A DNA stretch of 64,000 bases from assembly GCA_948847595.1 (NCBI GenBank), contig CAQOGY010000015.1, forward strand, positions 1-64,000, given 5' to 3'. The stretch is from an uncultured Bacteroides sp. Lineage in GTDB: Bacteria; Bacteroidota; Bacteroidia; Bacteroidales; Bacteroidaceae. The position numbers and the translations under genes are program-made. The notes under the pieces are model-generated. The model did not search any database and was not told the DNA's origin. It saw nothing but the letters and a program-made list of their open reading frames with translations. Below are positions 41,210 through 49,917 of this stretch, piece by piece (positions within the stretch are counted from its first letter, which is position 1; each line of letters opens with the position of its first letter).

Positions 41210-43627
41210 ATGGATATGAAAAATCAACTATCATCAATAAAAGCATTATTTCGTTTCAGGATTTATACGATAATCAATATTATTGGATTGGCGGTGAGTG
41301 TAGCGGCAACGTTAATCATAGTGCGCTATATTCATCAGGAATTAACAGTTGACCATTTCTGTAAGAACTTGGATCAATTATATATATTGACGGCTCAAAG
41401 AAGTAATGGTAGCATTTCCATTATTGACAATACAGACAGGAATAATGATCCCAATTTTATTGATCCGATGAAGAATCCCGAAGTAGAGGGGTATTCGTAT
41501 GGTATTTCTTATAAAGATGATTATATCATATACGACGAACATCGCTATCGAGTCAATGTCCTAGTGACAGACAGTTTGTTTCTGCAATTAATGGACTATC
41601 CGGTCATATCGGGCATTAAGACTATTCAACGTCCGGATGATGCAATCATTACCCGACAGTATGCCAAACATCTTTGGGGAGATGAGGAGCCACTCGGAAG
41701 GCAGTTTGTCTCTTCGGCAGGTTATACGCTTACCATACGGGGAGTTGTAGATGAACCAGATACCAAGTCTTCATTGCAATTTGACTTGATAACTCCTGTG
41801 AATCAGGGAAAGTACATGGATTGGAGCCGGATGGGATTCTGTATAGCACGCTTGGCTAAAGGGACGGAACTAAAGAGTTTTAATGAGAAAATATCAAAAC
41901 CGCAGTCATTGATTTGTTTTGGTCATTCACCTATACAATTCAGGCTCTTGCCTTTGAAAGAGTTATACTTTGATAAAGTGGTAAGTTCGGAATCCAGTTT
42001 TTTCTTGAGGGGAAATAAAGAGCATATCACAGTCTTATCTATCGTGGCATGTATGTTATTGTTGGTAGGAATCTTCAATTTTATCAATATCTATACGGTT
42101 ATTATCTTGAAACGGGCGCGTGAGTTTGGAGTTAAAAAAGTGTATGGTGCTAGTGGTATTCAGATATTCTCACAGATATACATGGAAAATGTGTGTATGG
42201 TTGCTGTTTCGATGTTGCTTATTTGGACGCTAATTGAAGTTACGGCAGGCGTGTTTGCGTCTGTATATTCCATTCCAGTGAAACCGGATCTGAAATTCGA
42301 CATCTCATTATCTTTCATTCTATTGTTCGGATTGCCGTTTATTACTTCTGTATATCCTTTTTTGAGATATAACTATTCTTCTCCGATTACCTCTTTACGC
42401 TCGGTTAGTGTCGGAGGATATTCGATTGTATCCCGTGCTGTTTTTCTATTTGTTCAATATATCATCACTTTCTGTTTGATAGTGGTTTCATTGTTTTTTG
42501 TACGTCAGTTATATACTATGCTTCATGCAGATCTTGGTTATCAGGTGAAGAATATTATATCCTGCCAGTTTTTATCGCATGATACACAAAATAGGAGGTA
42601 CTTTAGCGATGAAGAGTGGCAGAAGGAATGTGATTCAAAACGTTATAAAGAACAAGTTATCAGACAGAAAATGGATGCCTGTCCTTTGTTCGTTTCATGG
42701 AATTATGGTAAAATGCCGATTCATTTGGAACCCCAAGTAGATGTGGAAGCGGACAATGGAGAAAAGCATAAAATGGCTCTTATGTTTGCCGATAAGAAAT
42801 ACATGGATATGTTCGGGTTGAAGCTTAAGGAAGGAAGAGAGTGGAATGATAAGGATCAGTTTGCTCAGTATAAAATGATTATTAATGAAACTGCCAAAAA
42901 ACTTTTCCGAATAAAAAATATAGATGAGGTTTTGTTACAAACGAACTCGCGTTTATGGTGGAGCATGGGAGTGGATGAGGGGAAGAACCCTCCCTTTCAG
43001 GTGGTAGGAGTGATAGAGGATTTTCGTACCGGACATTTGTCCAAGGGAGATGCACCGCTGGCAATTTTATATAATGAGAGTGATAATCCGACAGACCCTC
43101 TGTTGGCAACGATTGCGGAGGGAAAGCGTAAAGAAGCTGTTGATTTCCTGAAAGATTTGCACGATGAAGTGTTGGGACAAGGAGAGTTTGATTACCAGTT
43201 TGTAGAAGATGAGGTTAAAGAGTTATATAATGATGATAAGAGGACGACTCGCATTTATGTCACTTTTGCCGGATTGGCTATTTGTGTATCTTGTCTTGGC
43301 TTGTTGGGGCTGTCCCTGTATGACATTCGTCAGCGATACCGGGAGATCGCATTACGTAAGGTAAACGGCGCTACTGGCAAACAGATAGCTTTATTGTTAG
43401 TACGCAAGTATCTTTATATTTTAGGAGCGGCATTTGCGGTTGCTATTCCTTTAGCCTACTATATCATTCAGGATTATACGAAGGATTTTGCAGTGAAAGC
43501 TCCGATAGGAATAGAGCTTTTTATAGCAGGCTTTATTCTTACCTTAGTAATTTCTTTAGGGACATTGTTATGGCAGGTTTGTAAGGCTGTCCGAATTAAC
43601 CCTGCACTGATAATGAAGAATGAATGA
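41210..43627 (+). CDS. FtsX/MacB-type ABC permease (third of three)
   Basis: An 805-residue permease from ATG 41210 (MDMKNQ; ATG 41216 is equally possible). The first helix is IINIIGLAVSVAATLIIVRY. Its first ATPase-contact loop reads RAREFGVKKVYGASGIQIFS and the second RQRYREIALRKVNGATGKQI, each followed by membrane helices. Thus it has the same two-unit design as the other two. The N-terminal signature differs from the MIKHYLKVAFRNL start of its neighbours, so it is a more distant paralogue. It is 21 bases after the second permease and is the last gene of the operon. Confidence 0.92.
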   Translation: MDMKNQLSSIKALFRFRIYTIINIIGLAVSVAATLIIVRYIHQELTVDHFCKNLDQLYILTAQRSNGSISIIDNTDRNNDPNFIDPMKNPEVEGYSYGISYKDDYIIYDEHRYRVNVLVTDSLFLQLMDYPVISGIKTIQRPDDAIITRQYAKHLWGDEEPLGRQFVSSAGYTLTIRGVVDEPDTKSSLQFDLITPVNQGKYMDWSRMGFCIARLAKGTELKSFNEKISKPQSLICFGHSPIQFRLLPLKELYFDKVVSSESSFFLRGNKEHITVLSIVACMLLLVGIFNFINIYTVIILKRAREFGVKKVYGASGIQIFSQIYMENVCMVAVSMLLIWTLIEVTAGVFASVYSIPVKPDLKFDISLSFILLFGLPFITSVYPFLRYNYSSPITSLRSVSVGGYSIVSRAVFLFVQYIITFCLIVVSLFFVRQLYTMLHADLGYQVKNIISCQFLSHDTQNRRYFSDEEWQKECDSKRYKEQVIRQKMDACPLFVSWNYGKMPIHLEPQVDVEADNGEKHKMALMFADKKYMDMFGLKLKEGREWNDKDQFAQYKMIINETAKKLFRIKNIDEVLLQTNSRLWWSMGVDEGKNPPFQVVGVIEDFRTGHLSKGDAPLAILYNESDNPTDPLLATIAEGKRKEAVDFLKDLHDEVLGQGEFDYQFVEDEVKELYNDDKRTTRIYVTFAGLAICVSCLGLLGLSLYDIRQRYREIALRKVNGATGKQIALLLVRKYLYILGAAFAVAIPLAYYIIQDYTKDFAVKAPIGIELFIAGFILTLVISLGTLLWQVCKAVRINPALIMKNE

Positions 43628-43708
43628 GCCTTGCATAAGGTGGAGTGGCTATTGGAATAAATGGAATGATTTCACAGATTTTACATCAAAAGACATTTGA
43701 AAAAACAG

Positions 43709-43716
43709 TATCTTTG
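43709..43716 (+). promoter_or_regulatory. -7 promoter element of the small lipoprotein gene
   Basis: TATCTTTG followed by CA matches TAnnTTTG exactly. It lies downstream of the outermost in-frame ATG (43645), so translation must begin later, at 43747 or 43753. Confidence 0.65.
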
Positions 43717-43746
43717 CATAATTCCAAGTTTATTTCAAATAAGAGA

Positions 43747-44121
43747 ATGTATATGAATAGAATAAAGGTGTTTTTATTGTTTGCAGTTTGGATTGGTCTT
43801 AATGCGTGTCAATCGAAAGGAAAACAGGCTATCGAGAAGGAAGTGGGAGAGGATACTTTAATAATAGCTCCAACAGAAGAAGAGAAAACAATAACCGGAG
43901 TTGTAGGAGATGCTTCAACGAATCACTTCGCGTTAATTACCTCAAAAGGAGATACGCTTTTTATCAGTACAATGGATCAGGAACCGAACGATGTCACAGG
44001 TTTTGAGTTGGGGGATACGGTGAGAGTGAATTATATAGAAGAAGAGGAAGAACCCGGTTCGAGTACTATACCGACCGCCCAAAAGGTAGTTGTGATAGGA
44101 AAGAAAATCCGGAATAAATAA
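43747..44121 (+). CDS. Small lipoprotein of unknown function
   Basis: 124 residues from ATG 43747 (or 122 from 43753, MNRIKV). The signal peptide is VFLLFAVWIGLNAC, with Cys at about 17 giving a lipoprotein. The mature part is acidic, with TEEEKTITGVVGDASTNHFA, SKGDTLFIST, ELGDTVRVNYIEEEEE, which looks like a single small beta-barrel (OB-like) domain. No known family is recognised. It has its own promoter and shares a bidirectional terminator with spt. An ATG at 43645 would give a longer product but lies upstream of the promoter. Confidence 0.7.
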   Translation: MYMNRIKVFLLFAVWIGLNACQSKGKQAIEKEVGEDTLIIAPTEEEKTITGVVGDASTNHFALITSKGDTLFISTMDQEPNDVTGFELGDTVRVNYIEEEEEPGSSTIPTAQKVVVIGKKIRNK

Positions 44122-44135
44122 TTAATCTAATAAAT

Positions 44136-44179
44136 AAAAAAGCTACTTTCCCAATTCAATATAGGAAAGTAGCTTTTTT
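44136..44179. terminator. Strong bidirectional terminator
   Basis: A perfect 16-bp stem (44136-44151, AAAAAAGCTACTTTCC, with 44164-44179) encloses a 12-base loop. A and T runs at the ends allow termination of both the small lipoprotein gene and spt. Confidence 0.92.
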
Positions 44180-44198
44180 ATAGGGTTATCAATACTGA

Positions 44199-45383
44199 TT
44201 ATAAAATATCCAAAGTCTTGAATGCCTTCACCAACTTTTCTACAGCACGGTCAATCTGTTCTTTTGTATGAGTAGCCATCAATGCCACACGTACCAACGT
44301 ATCTTGTGGAGCACATGCCGGCGGAATAACCGGATTGATGAATACACCTTCGTCGAAAGCCAGTTTCGTAACCATGAAAGTCTTTTCCGTATCACGCACA
44401 TAAAGAGGAATGATAGGTGACTCTGTTGCACCAATCTCAAAACCTGCTTCGCGGAAACGTTTCAATGCATAGTTGGTAGCTTCCCACAGAGCTTCAAGTC
44501 TTTCCGGTTCGTTCTGGATAATATGGAGAGCTTCCAAAGCAGATGCAGTAGCAGCCGGAGTATTGGATGCGCTGAATATATAAGTACGTGCATTGTGACG
44601 CAGCCAGTTGATGATTGAAGAATCAGCAGCAATAAAACCGCCGATAGAAGCCAGTGATTTGCTGAAAGTACCCATAATCAAGTCAACTTCGTGAGTCAGA
44701 CCGAAATGGTCGCAAACTCCACGTCCTTGCTTTCCGAATACGCCCAAACCATGAGCTTCATCTACCATGATAGTAGCATTGTATTTATGTTTCAAGCGTA
44801 CGATTTCAGGCAGATTTGCCAAGTCACCTTCCATAGAGAACACACCGTCTACTATGATTAGTTTTACTGAACTCGGATTGCACTTTTGAAGTTGCTTCTC
44901 CAAATCAGCCATATCGTTGTGCTTGTATTTCAATTGCTGGGAGAAAGAAAGACGACGGCCGTCTACGATAGATGCATGGTCACGGTCATCACAGATGATA
45001 TAATCATTGCGGTCTGTCAAAGCAGGAATAACACCGGAATTCACAGTAAAACCGGTAGAAAAACAGAGAGCTTCATCTTTACCGACGAAAGCTGCCAGTT
45101 CTTTTTCCAGTTGGACATGCAGGTCAAGCGTACCATTCAAGAAACGCGACCCTGCGCATCCGGAACCATATTTATGCATGGCTTGAATGCCAGCTTCAAT
45201 AACTCTTTCATCTCCTGTAAGGCCAGTGTATGCATTGGAACCGAACATCAACACTTCGTGTCCGCCCATCTCTACCTCTGTACCCTGTTTTCCTTCTATC
45301 TCACGGAAATATGGGTAAACGCCCTGTGCCATAAACTTTTGTGGCAGGTCGTACTTTGCTAACTTCTCTTGTAATAATCCCAT
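44199..45383 (-). CDS. spt: Serine palmitoyltransferase
   Basis: A 394-residue PLP-dependent alpha-oxoamine synthase. It condenses L-serine with a long-chain acyl-CoA or acyl-ACP to 3-ketosphinganine, the first step of the sphingolipids that Bacteroides makes. Motifs: FGSNAYTGLTGDERVIEA, GSGCAGSRFLNGTLDLHVQ, DHASIVDGRR, DEAHGLGVFG and the PLP Lys in GTFSKSLASIGGF. The related enzyme KBL (2-amino-3-ketobutyrate lyase) has similar motifs, but the HASIVDG and GSRFLNG context with this N-terminus is that of bacterial Spt. It is divergent from a lipid-kinase gene. Confidence 0.9.
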   Translation of the reverse strand: MGLLQEKLAKYDLPQKFMAQGVYPYFREIEGKQGTEVEMGGHEVLMFGSNAYTGLTGDERVIEAGIQAMHKYGSGCAGSRFLNGTLDLHVQLEKELAAFVGKDEALCFSTGFTVNSGVIPALTDRNDYIICDDRDHASIVDGRRLSFSQQLKYKHNDMADLEKQLQKCNPSSVKLIIVDGVFSMEGDLANLPEIVRLKHKYNATIMVDEAHGLGVFGKQGRGVCDHFGLTHEVDLIMGTFSKSLASIGGFIAADSSIINWLRHNARTYIFSASNTPAATASALEALHIIQNEPERLEALWEATNYALKRFREAGFEIGATESPIIPLYVRDTEKTFMVTKLAFDEGVFINPVIPPACAPQDTLVRVALMATHTKEQIDRAVEKLVKAFKTLDIL

Positions 45384-45468
45384 GAATTATAATTTATAAT
45401 ACTCATACTCAGACCGTTCGCTGACGGTCTAATATCCTTTTATCTTAACAAGTGTTTAAAACAGGGGG

Positions 45469-45476
45469 CAAAGATA
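45469..45476 (-). promoter_or_regulatory. -7 promoter element of spt
   Basis: On the minus strand this reads TATCTTTG followed by CC, matching TAnnTTTG. Transcription would start near 45462, giving a leader of about 80 bases before the spt ATG. Confidence 0.58.
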
Positions 45477-45570
45477 ACAAATTTTGCTTTCATATGTTCT
45501 TTTTAAGAGAAAAAAGTTGCTCGCTTGAGATTAGAAACCTCTAATAGATTAAAATTTAAGATATTTATAT

Positions 45571-45578
45571 TACTTTTG
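45571..45578 (+). promoter_or_regulatory. -7 promoter element of the lipid-kinase gene
   Basis: TACTTTTG followed by TC matches TAnnTTTG. It is 25 bases before the ATG at 45603, and it excludes the outer in-frame ATG at 45525. A short GTCG/CGAC hairpin (45578-45593) sits in the leader. Confidence 0.6.
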
Positions 45579-45602
45579 TCGTCTACAATCGACAAGAATA
45601 GC

Positions 45603-46628
45603 ATGAACGAAAGTATGAGAAAAATAAAATTCGTCGTCAATCCTATTTCAGGAACACAAAGTAAGGAATTGATTCTTAGCTTGCTGGATGAGAAAATAGA
45701 CAAGACGAAAAACTCTTGGGAAGTAGTATATACGGAGAGAGCCGGTCATGCAGTAGAGATAGCTGCCAAAGCTGCGGAAGAAAAAACGGACGTGGTGGTA
45801 GCTATCGGTGGAGACGGGACAATCAACGAAATAGCTCGTTCGCTGGTACATACTGATACCGCTTTGGGGATTATCCCTTGCGGGTCGGGCAATGGGCTGG
45901 CGCGGCATCTGCATATACCTATGGAACCGAAAAAAGCATTGGAAGTGCTTAATGAGGGTTGCACGGATATAATAGATTATGGTAAGATTAACGGAACAGA
46001 CTTCTTCTGCACCTGCGGAGTGGGATTTGACGCTTTTGTTAGTCTGAAGTTTGCGCATGCCGGCAAGCGCGGCTTGCTGACCTATTTGGAAAAGACGCTT
46101 CAGGAAAGTCTTAAATATCAGCCGGAAACCTACGAACTGGAGACTGAAAACGGAGTGTCCAAGTATAAGGCTTTTCTTATTGCCTGCGGAAATGCGTCAC
46201 AATATGGGAATAATGCCTATATCGCCCCGCAAGCCACATTAACGGACGGTTTGCTGGACGTCACCATATTAGAACCGTTCACCGTCCTGGACGTACCTTC
46301 CCTTGCTTTCCAGTTATTTAATAAGACGATTGACCAGAATAGCCGTATCAAGACTTTCCGGTGCAAGCAGTTGTGTATTCGACGGACTACTCCGGGAGTG
46401 GTTCATTTTGATGGCGACCCCATGGAGACAGACGCTGATGTAAATATTGAATTAATTCAGCAGGGATTGCGTGTAGTCGTTCCGCGTGCAGCTGAAAAAG
46501 ATGCCGCCAACGTGCTTCAAAGAGCACAGGAATATATGAACGGCATCAAATTGATGAATGAAGCCATCGTTGACAATATTACAGACAAAAACAAGAAAAT
46601 ATTGAAAAAGCTGACAAAGAAAGTCTGA
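45603..46628 (+). CDS. Diacylglycerol-kinase-family lipid kinase (YegS/DgkB type)
   Basis: 341 residues from ATG 45603 (MNESMRKIKFVVNPISG); ATG 45615 is also possible. The opening VNPISGTQSKE, VVAIGGDGTINEIARSL and the GIIPCGSGNGLARHL block make the catalytic domain of the DAGK family, which also includes sphingosine and ceramide kinases. The C-terminal half has the beta-sandwich with KAFLIACGNASQYGNNAYI and RTTPGVVHFDGDPMETD. It phosphorylates a lipid hydroxyl. Its position divergent from spt makes a sphingoid-base or ceramide substrate attractive, but diacylglycerol recycling is equally compatible. The sequence alone does not decide. Confidence 0.88.
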   Translation: MNESMRKIKFVVNPISGTQSKELILSLLDEKIDKTKNSWEVVYTERAGHAVEIAAKAAEEKTDVVVAIGGDGTINEIARSLVHTDTALGIIPCGSGNGLARHLHIPMEPKKALEVLNEGCTDIIDYGKINGTDFFCTCGVGFDAFVSLKFAHAGKRGLLTYLEKTLQESLKYQPETYELETENGVSKYKAFLIACGNASQYGNNAYIAPQATLTDGLLDVTILEPFTVLDVPSLAFQLFNKTIDQNSRIKTFRCKQLCIRRTTPGVVHFDGDPMETDADVNIELIQQGLRVVVPRAAEKDAANVLQRAQEYMNGIKLMNEAIVDNITDKNKKILKKLTKKV

Positions 46629-46670
46629 TAAAATTACGGATAACTAATCACGAATTACAAATTATTGCGT

Positions 46671-46678
46671 ATTTTTGC
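46671..46678 (+). promoter_or_regulatory. -7 promoter element of aspS-gtrA
   Basis: TATTTTTG followed by CG matches TAnnTTTG. Transcription would start near 46685, about 53 bases before the aspS ATG. Confidence 0.58.
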
Positions 46679-46737
46679 GGAGTTTTGGTTCAGCCAAAAT
46701 GAAAACGCGAGTGATAATCGTTTAAATAAGAAAATAT

Positions 46738-48501
46738 ATGTTCAGAACACACACATGTGGAGAACTGAGAATCTCTGATGCAAATAAGCAAGTAACGCTG
46801 TCCGGTTGGGTACAGCGCAGTCGTAAAATGGGAGGGATGACCTTCATCGACCTTCGCGACCGTTACGGAATTACTCAATTAGTCTTTAACGAAGAAATCA
46901 ATGCAGAACTTTGTGAACGTGCCAATAAATTGGGACGTGAGTTTGTCATTCAAATCACAGGAACAGTGAGCGAACGTTTCAGTAAGAACGCTAACATTCC
47001 TACCGGAGACATTGAAATCATTGTTTCCGAACTGAATGTACTGAACACTGCCATGACTCCGCCGTTCACCATTGAAGACAATACAGATGGTGGTGACGAT
47101 ATTCGTATGAAATACCGCTACTTGGACTTGCGTCGCAACGCTGTTCGTTCTAATCTGGAACTACGTCACAAAATGACAATCGAAGTGCGCAAATATCTCG
47201 ATAGCCTTGGTTTTATCGAAGTCGAAACACCTGTTTTGATCGGCTCTACTCCGGAAGGTGCACGTGATTTTGTCGTTCCGTCACGTATGAATCCGGGACA
47301 GTTCTATGCACTCCCGCAATCCCCGCAGACTTTAAAGCAATTGTTGATGGTTTCCGGCTTCGACCGCTACTTCCAGATTGCTAAATGTTTCCGTGACGAG
47401 GACTTGCGTGCTGACCGCCAGCCTGAATTTACACAGATTGACTGTGAGATGAGTTTCGTAGAACAGGAAGATATTATCACTACCTTCGAAGGGATGGCTA
47501 AACATCTGTTCAAGACTCTTCGCGGTGTAGAACTGACCGAACCGTTCCAGCGGATGGCTTGGGCTGACGCTATGAAATATTATGGTAGCGACAAACCGGA
47601 CTTGCGTTTCGATATGAAGTTTGTGGAATTGATGGATATTATGAAAGGACACGGATTCTCTGTATTTGATAATGCTGCTTATATCGGTGGTATCTGCGCA
47701 GAAGGTGCTGCAACTTATACCCGTAAGCAACTAGATGCATTGACCGAGTTCGTGAAGAAACCTCAGATTGGCGCCAAAGGCATGGTCTATGCCCGTGTAG
47801 AAGCAGACGGTACAGTAAAATCAAGTGTAGATAAATTCTATACACAGGAAGTTCTTCAGCAAATGAAGGAAGCATTTGGTGCTAAACCGGGTGACTTGAT
47901 TCTTATTTTGTCTGGTGATGATGTGATGAAAACACGTAAGCAGCTTTGTGAACTCCGTTTGGAAATGGGTTCTCAACTAGGTTTGCGTGACAAGAATAAG
48001 TTCGTTTGCCTTTGGGTTATCGACTTCCCGATGTTTGAATGGAGCGAAGAAGAAGGTCGTCTGATGGCTATGCACCATCCGTTTACCCATCCGAAAGATG
48101 AAGATATTCCATTGTTGGATACCAATCCCGCAGCGGTACGTGCCGACGCTTATGATATGGTAGTCAACGGTGTCGAAGTAGGTGGCGGTTCTATCCGTAT
48201 CCACGATGCACAGTTGCAGGCGAAGATGTTCGAGATTTTAGGATTTACTCCTGAAAAGGCAGAGGCACAGTTCGGCTTCCTGATGAATGCATTTAAGTAT
48301 GGTGCGCCGCCTCACGGTGGGTTGGCATACGGGCTTGACCGTTGGGTATCTTTGTTCGCCGGTTTGGATTCTATCCGTGACTGTATCGCATTCCCGAAGA
48401 ACAACTCCGGTCGTGACGTGATGCTGGATGCGCCATCTACAATTGATCAGACTCAGCTTGATGAATTGAATTTGATTGTTGATATCAAAGAAGGCGAGTG
48501 A
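46738..48501 (+). CDS. aspS: Aspartyl-tRNA synthetase
   Basis: A 587-residue class II synthetase of bacterial type. Residues 1-105 are the OB anticodon-binding domain (VTLSGWVQRSRKMGGMTFID). The catalytic domain has motif 1 region (KYLDSLGFIEVETPVLIGST), motif 2 (FRDEDLRADRQPEFTQID) and motif 3 (GLAYGLDRWVSLFAG). The bacterial GAD insertion lies at about 280-415. The length is normal. The stop overlaps the gtrA start (GTGA), so the two genes are translationally coupled. Whether it is discriminating cannot be read here. Confidence 0.97.
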   Translation: MFRTHTCGELRISDANKQVTLSGWVQRSRKMGGMTFIDLRDRYGITQLVFNEEINAELCERANKLGREFVIQITGTVSERFSKNANIPTGDIEIIVSELNVLNTAMTPPFTIEDNTDGGDDIRMKYRYLDLRRNAVRSNLELRHKMTIEVRKYLDSLGFIEVETPVLIGSTPEGARDFVVPSRMNPGQFYALPQSPQTLKQLLMVSGFDRYFQIAKCFRDEDLRADRQPEFTQIDCEMSFVEQEDIITTFEGMAKHLFKTLRGVELTEPFQRMAWADAMKYYGSDKPDLRFDMKFVELMDIMKGHGFSVFDNAAYIGGICAEGAATYTRKQLDALTEFVKKPQIGAKGMVYARVEADGTVKSSVDKFYTQEVLQQMKEAFGAKPGDLILILSGDDVMKTRKQLCELRLEMGSQLGLRDKNKFVCLWVIDFPMFEWSEEEGRLMAMHHPFTHPKDEDIPLLDTNPAAVRADAYDMVVNGVEVGGGSIRIHDAQLQAKMFEILGFTPEKAEAQFGFLMNAFKYGAPPHGGLAYGLDRWVSLFAGLDSIRDCIAFPKNNSGRDVMLDAPSTIDQTQLDELNLIVDIKEGE

Positions 48502-48887
48502 AAGAATCTGTACGCATATTCCGTTTTATAGTAATCGGTACGATGAATGCCATCATCATGGCATTGGTTGTATGGTTGATGATGAGAGAAATATCATTCG
48601 ACGGTGACTATATGGTGGCTAATATAACAGCGTACCTGATAGCTCAGATTCATAACTTTATCTGGTGCAAATATTGGATATTCCCTGTAGAAAATAGAAA
48701 GAACAGTCTCTGGAAACAGATACTGCTCTTTTGTTCTGCTTTCGGATTGGCATATACAGCACAATTCTTATTTCTTATTTTATTAGTGGAAGGATTGGAT
48801 GTCAATGAATATTTGGCGCAATTCCTGGGTCTATTTATCTATGGAGGTGCCAATTTCCTGGCTAATAAGAAACTGACATTTCAATAA
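48498..48887 (+). CDS. GtrA-family membrane protein
   Basis: A 129-residue protein with four membrane helices: about 7-27 (FRFIVIGTMNAIIMALVVWL), 36-55, 73-94 and 101-118. The family includes GtrA-type proteins thought to flip undecaprenyl-linked glucose or otherwise serve cell-surface polysaccharide synthesis. The start is GTG, which shares bases with the aspS stop (GTGA), an unusual start choice for this genome. No glycosyltransferase gene lies next to it. A strong hairpin ends the transcript 21 bases later. Confidence 0.85.
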   Translation: MKESVRIFRFIVIGTMNAIIMALVVWLMMREISFDGDYMVANITAYLIAQIHNFIWCKYWIFPVENRKNSLWKQILLFCSAFGLAYTAQFLFLILLVEGLDVNEYLAQFLGLFIYGGANFLANKKLTFQ

Positions 48888-48908
48888 GAAAGAATATATA
48901 AAGTATAT

Positions 48909-48955
48909 AGAAAGGGTACAGAGTTTAAATTTATAGTTTACTCTGTGCCCTTTCT
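48909..48955. terminator. Terminator between gtrA and aguB
   Basis: A 16-bp stem (48909-48924, AGAAAGGGTACAGAGT, with 48940-48955, one G-T pair) encloses a 15-base A/T loop between convergent genes. T-rich sequence follows on the plus strand, so it ends aspS-gtrA and may also serve aguB. Confidence 0.8.
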
Positions 48956-48982
48956 GTTGTTTATATCCGCGTGCTTTCTTGT

Positions 48983-49867
48983 CTAATCTAAAAAGCGTTT
49001 AGTCAGTCCTTCGTATTCGTCAATGCGACGGTCGCGCAGGAACGGCCACCAACGGCGTACGTTTTCCGAGCGTTCCATATCAATCTCCACTACTATATTT
49101 TCCGGTCGGTGGTTTCCGGCCTGTGCCAGGAATTCTCCTTGTGGCCCTGCTACGAAACTATTTCCCCAGAATAAAATACCGTTGGTTTGTCCTGACGGGT
49201 CAGGTTCGTGTCCTACACGGTTGACTGAGATAACTGGAAGTCCGTTCGCAACAGCATGGGCACGTTGTGAAATAATCCAGGCATTGAGCTGACGTGCTTT
49301 CTCATCGTCCGTGTCGCTGCTTTCCCAACCAATGGCAGTGGGGTAGATTAATAGTTCCGCACCTTTTAATGCCATTAAGCGGGCAGCTTCCGGATACCAT
49401 TGATCCCAGCATACCAATACGCCCAGTTTTCCTAAAGAGGTCTGAATAGGCTCGAAGCCTATATCTCCGGGAGTAAAATAGAACTTCTCATAATAAGCGG
49501 GATCATCAGGAATATGCATCTTCCGGTATTTACCGGCAATACTCCCGTCACGGTCGAAGACAACAGCAGTATTATGATAAAGCCCCGGTGCGCGTTTCTC
49601 AAAAAGAGAAGTCACGAGAACTACTTTATTGGCTGCCGCCAGTTCAGAATAGAATCCGGTGGAAGGGCCGGGGATAGGTTCGGCAAGATCGAAGAGGTTT
49701 GTATTTTCTGTCTGGCAGAAATAAAGCGAGTTGTGCAACTCTTGAAGCACAATCAGTTGTGCGCCATGTGCGGCACATGCTTCAATGCTTTTGGCCAGGT
49801 TCATCAGGTTTACCCGAATATCAGAAGTGTTGGATTGCTGGATAAGTCCGACTTTTATCTTTCTCAT
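48983..49867 (-). CDS. aguB: N-carbamoylputrescine amidase
   Basis: A 294-residue nitrilase-superfamily enzyme that hydrolyses N-carbamoylputrescine to putrescine, CO2 and ammonia. The Glu-Lys-Cys triad is in LIVLQELHNSLYF (Glu), KYRKMHIPDDPAYYEK (Lys) and LVCWDQWYPEAARL (Cys). The GIQ-like start VGLIQQSNTSDIRVNL and the HEPDPSGQTNGILFWGNSF block fit the plant/bacterial AguB type. It starts 50 bases after aguA, and together the two turn agmatine into putrescine. Confidence 0.93.
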   Translation of the reverse strand: MRKIKVGLIQQSNTSDIRVNLMNLAKSIEACAAHGAQLIVLQELHNSLYFCQTENTNLFDLAEPIPGPSTGFYSELAAANKVVLVTSLFEKRAPGLYHNTAVVFDRDGSIAGKYRKMHIPDDPAYYEKFYFTPGDIGFEPIQTSLGKLGVLVCWDQWYPEAARLMALKGAELLIYPTAIGWESSDTDDEKARQLNAWIISQRAHAVANGLPVISVNRVGHEPDPSGQTNGILFWGNSFVAGPQGEFLAQAGNHRPENIVVEIDMERSENVRRWWPFLRDRRIDEYEGLTKRFLD

Positions 49868-49917
49868 GATGAATTTTTATTTTAATCTACTTGTATATTC
49901 TATTTTAATCTACCAAA

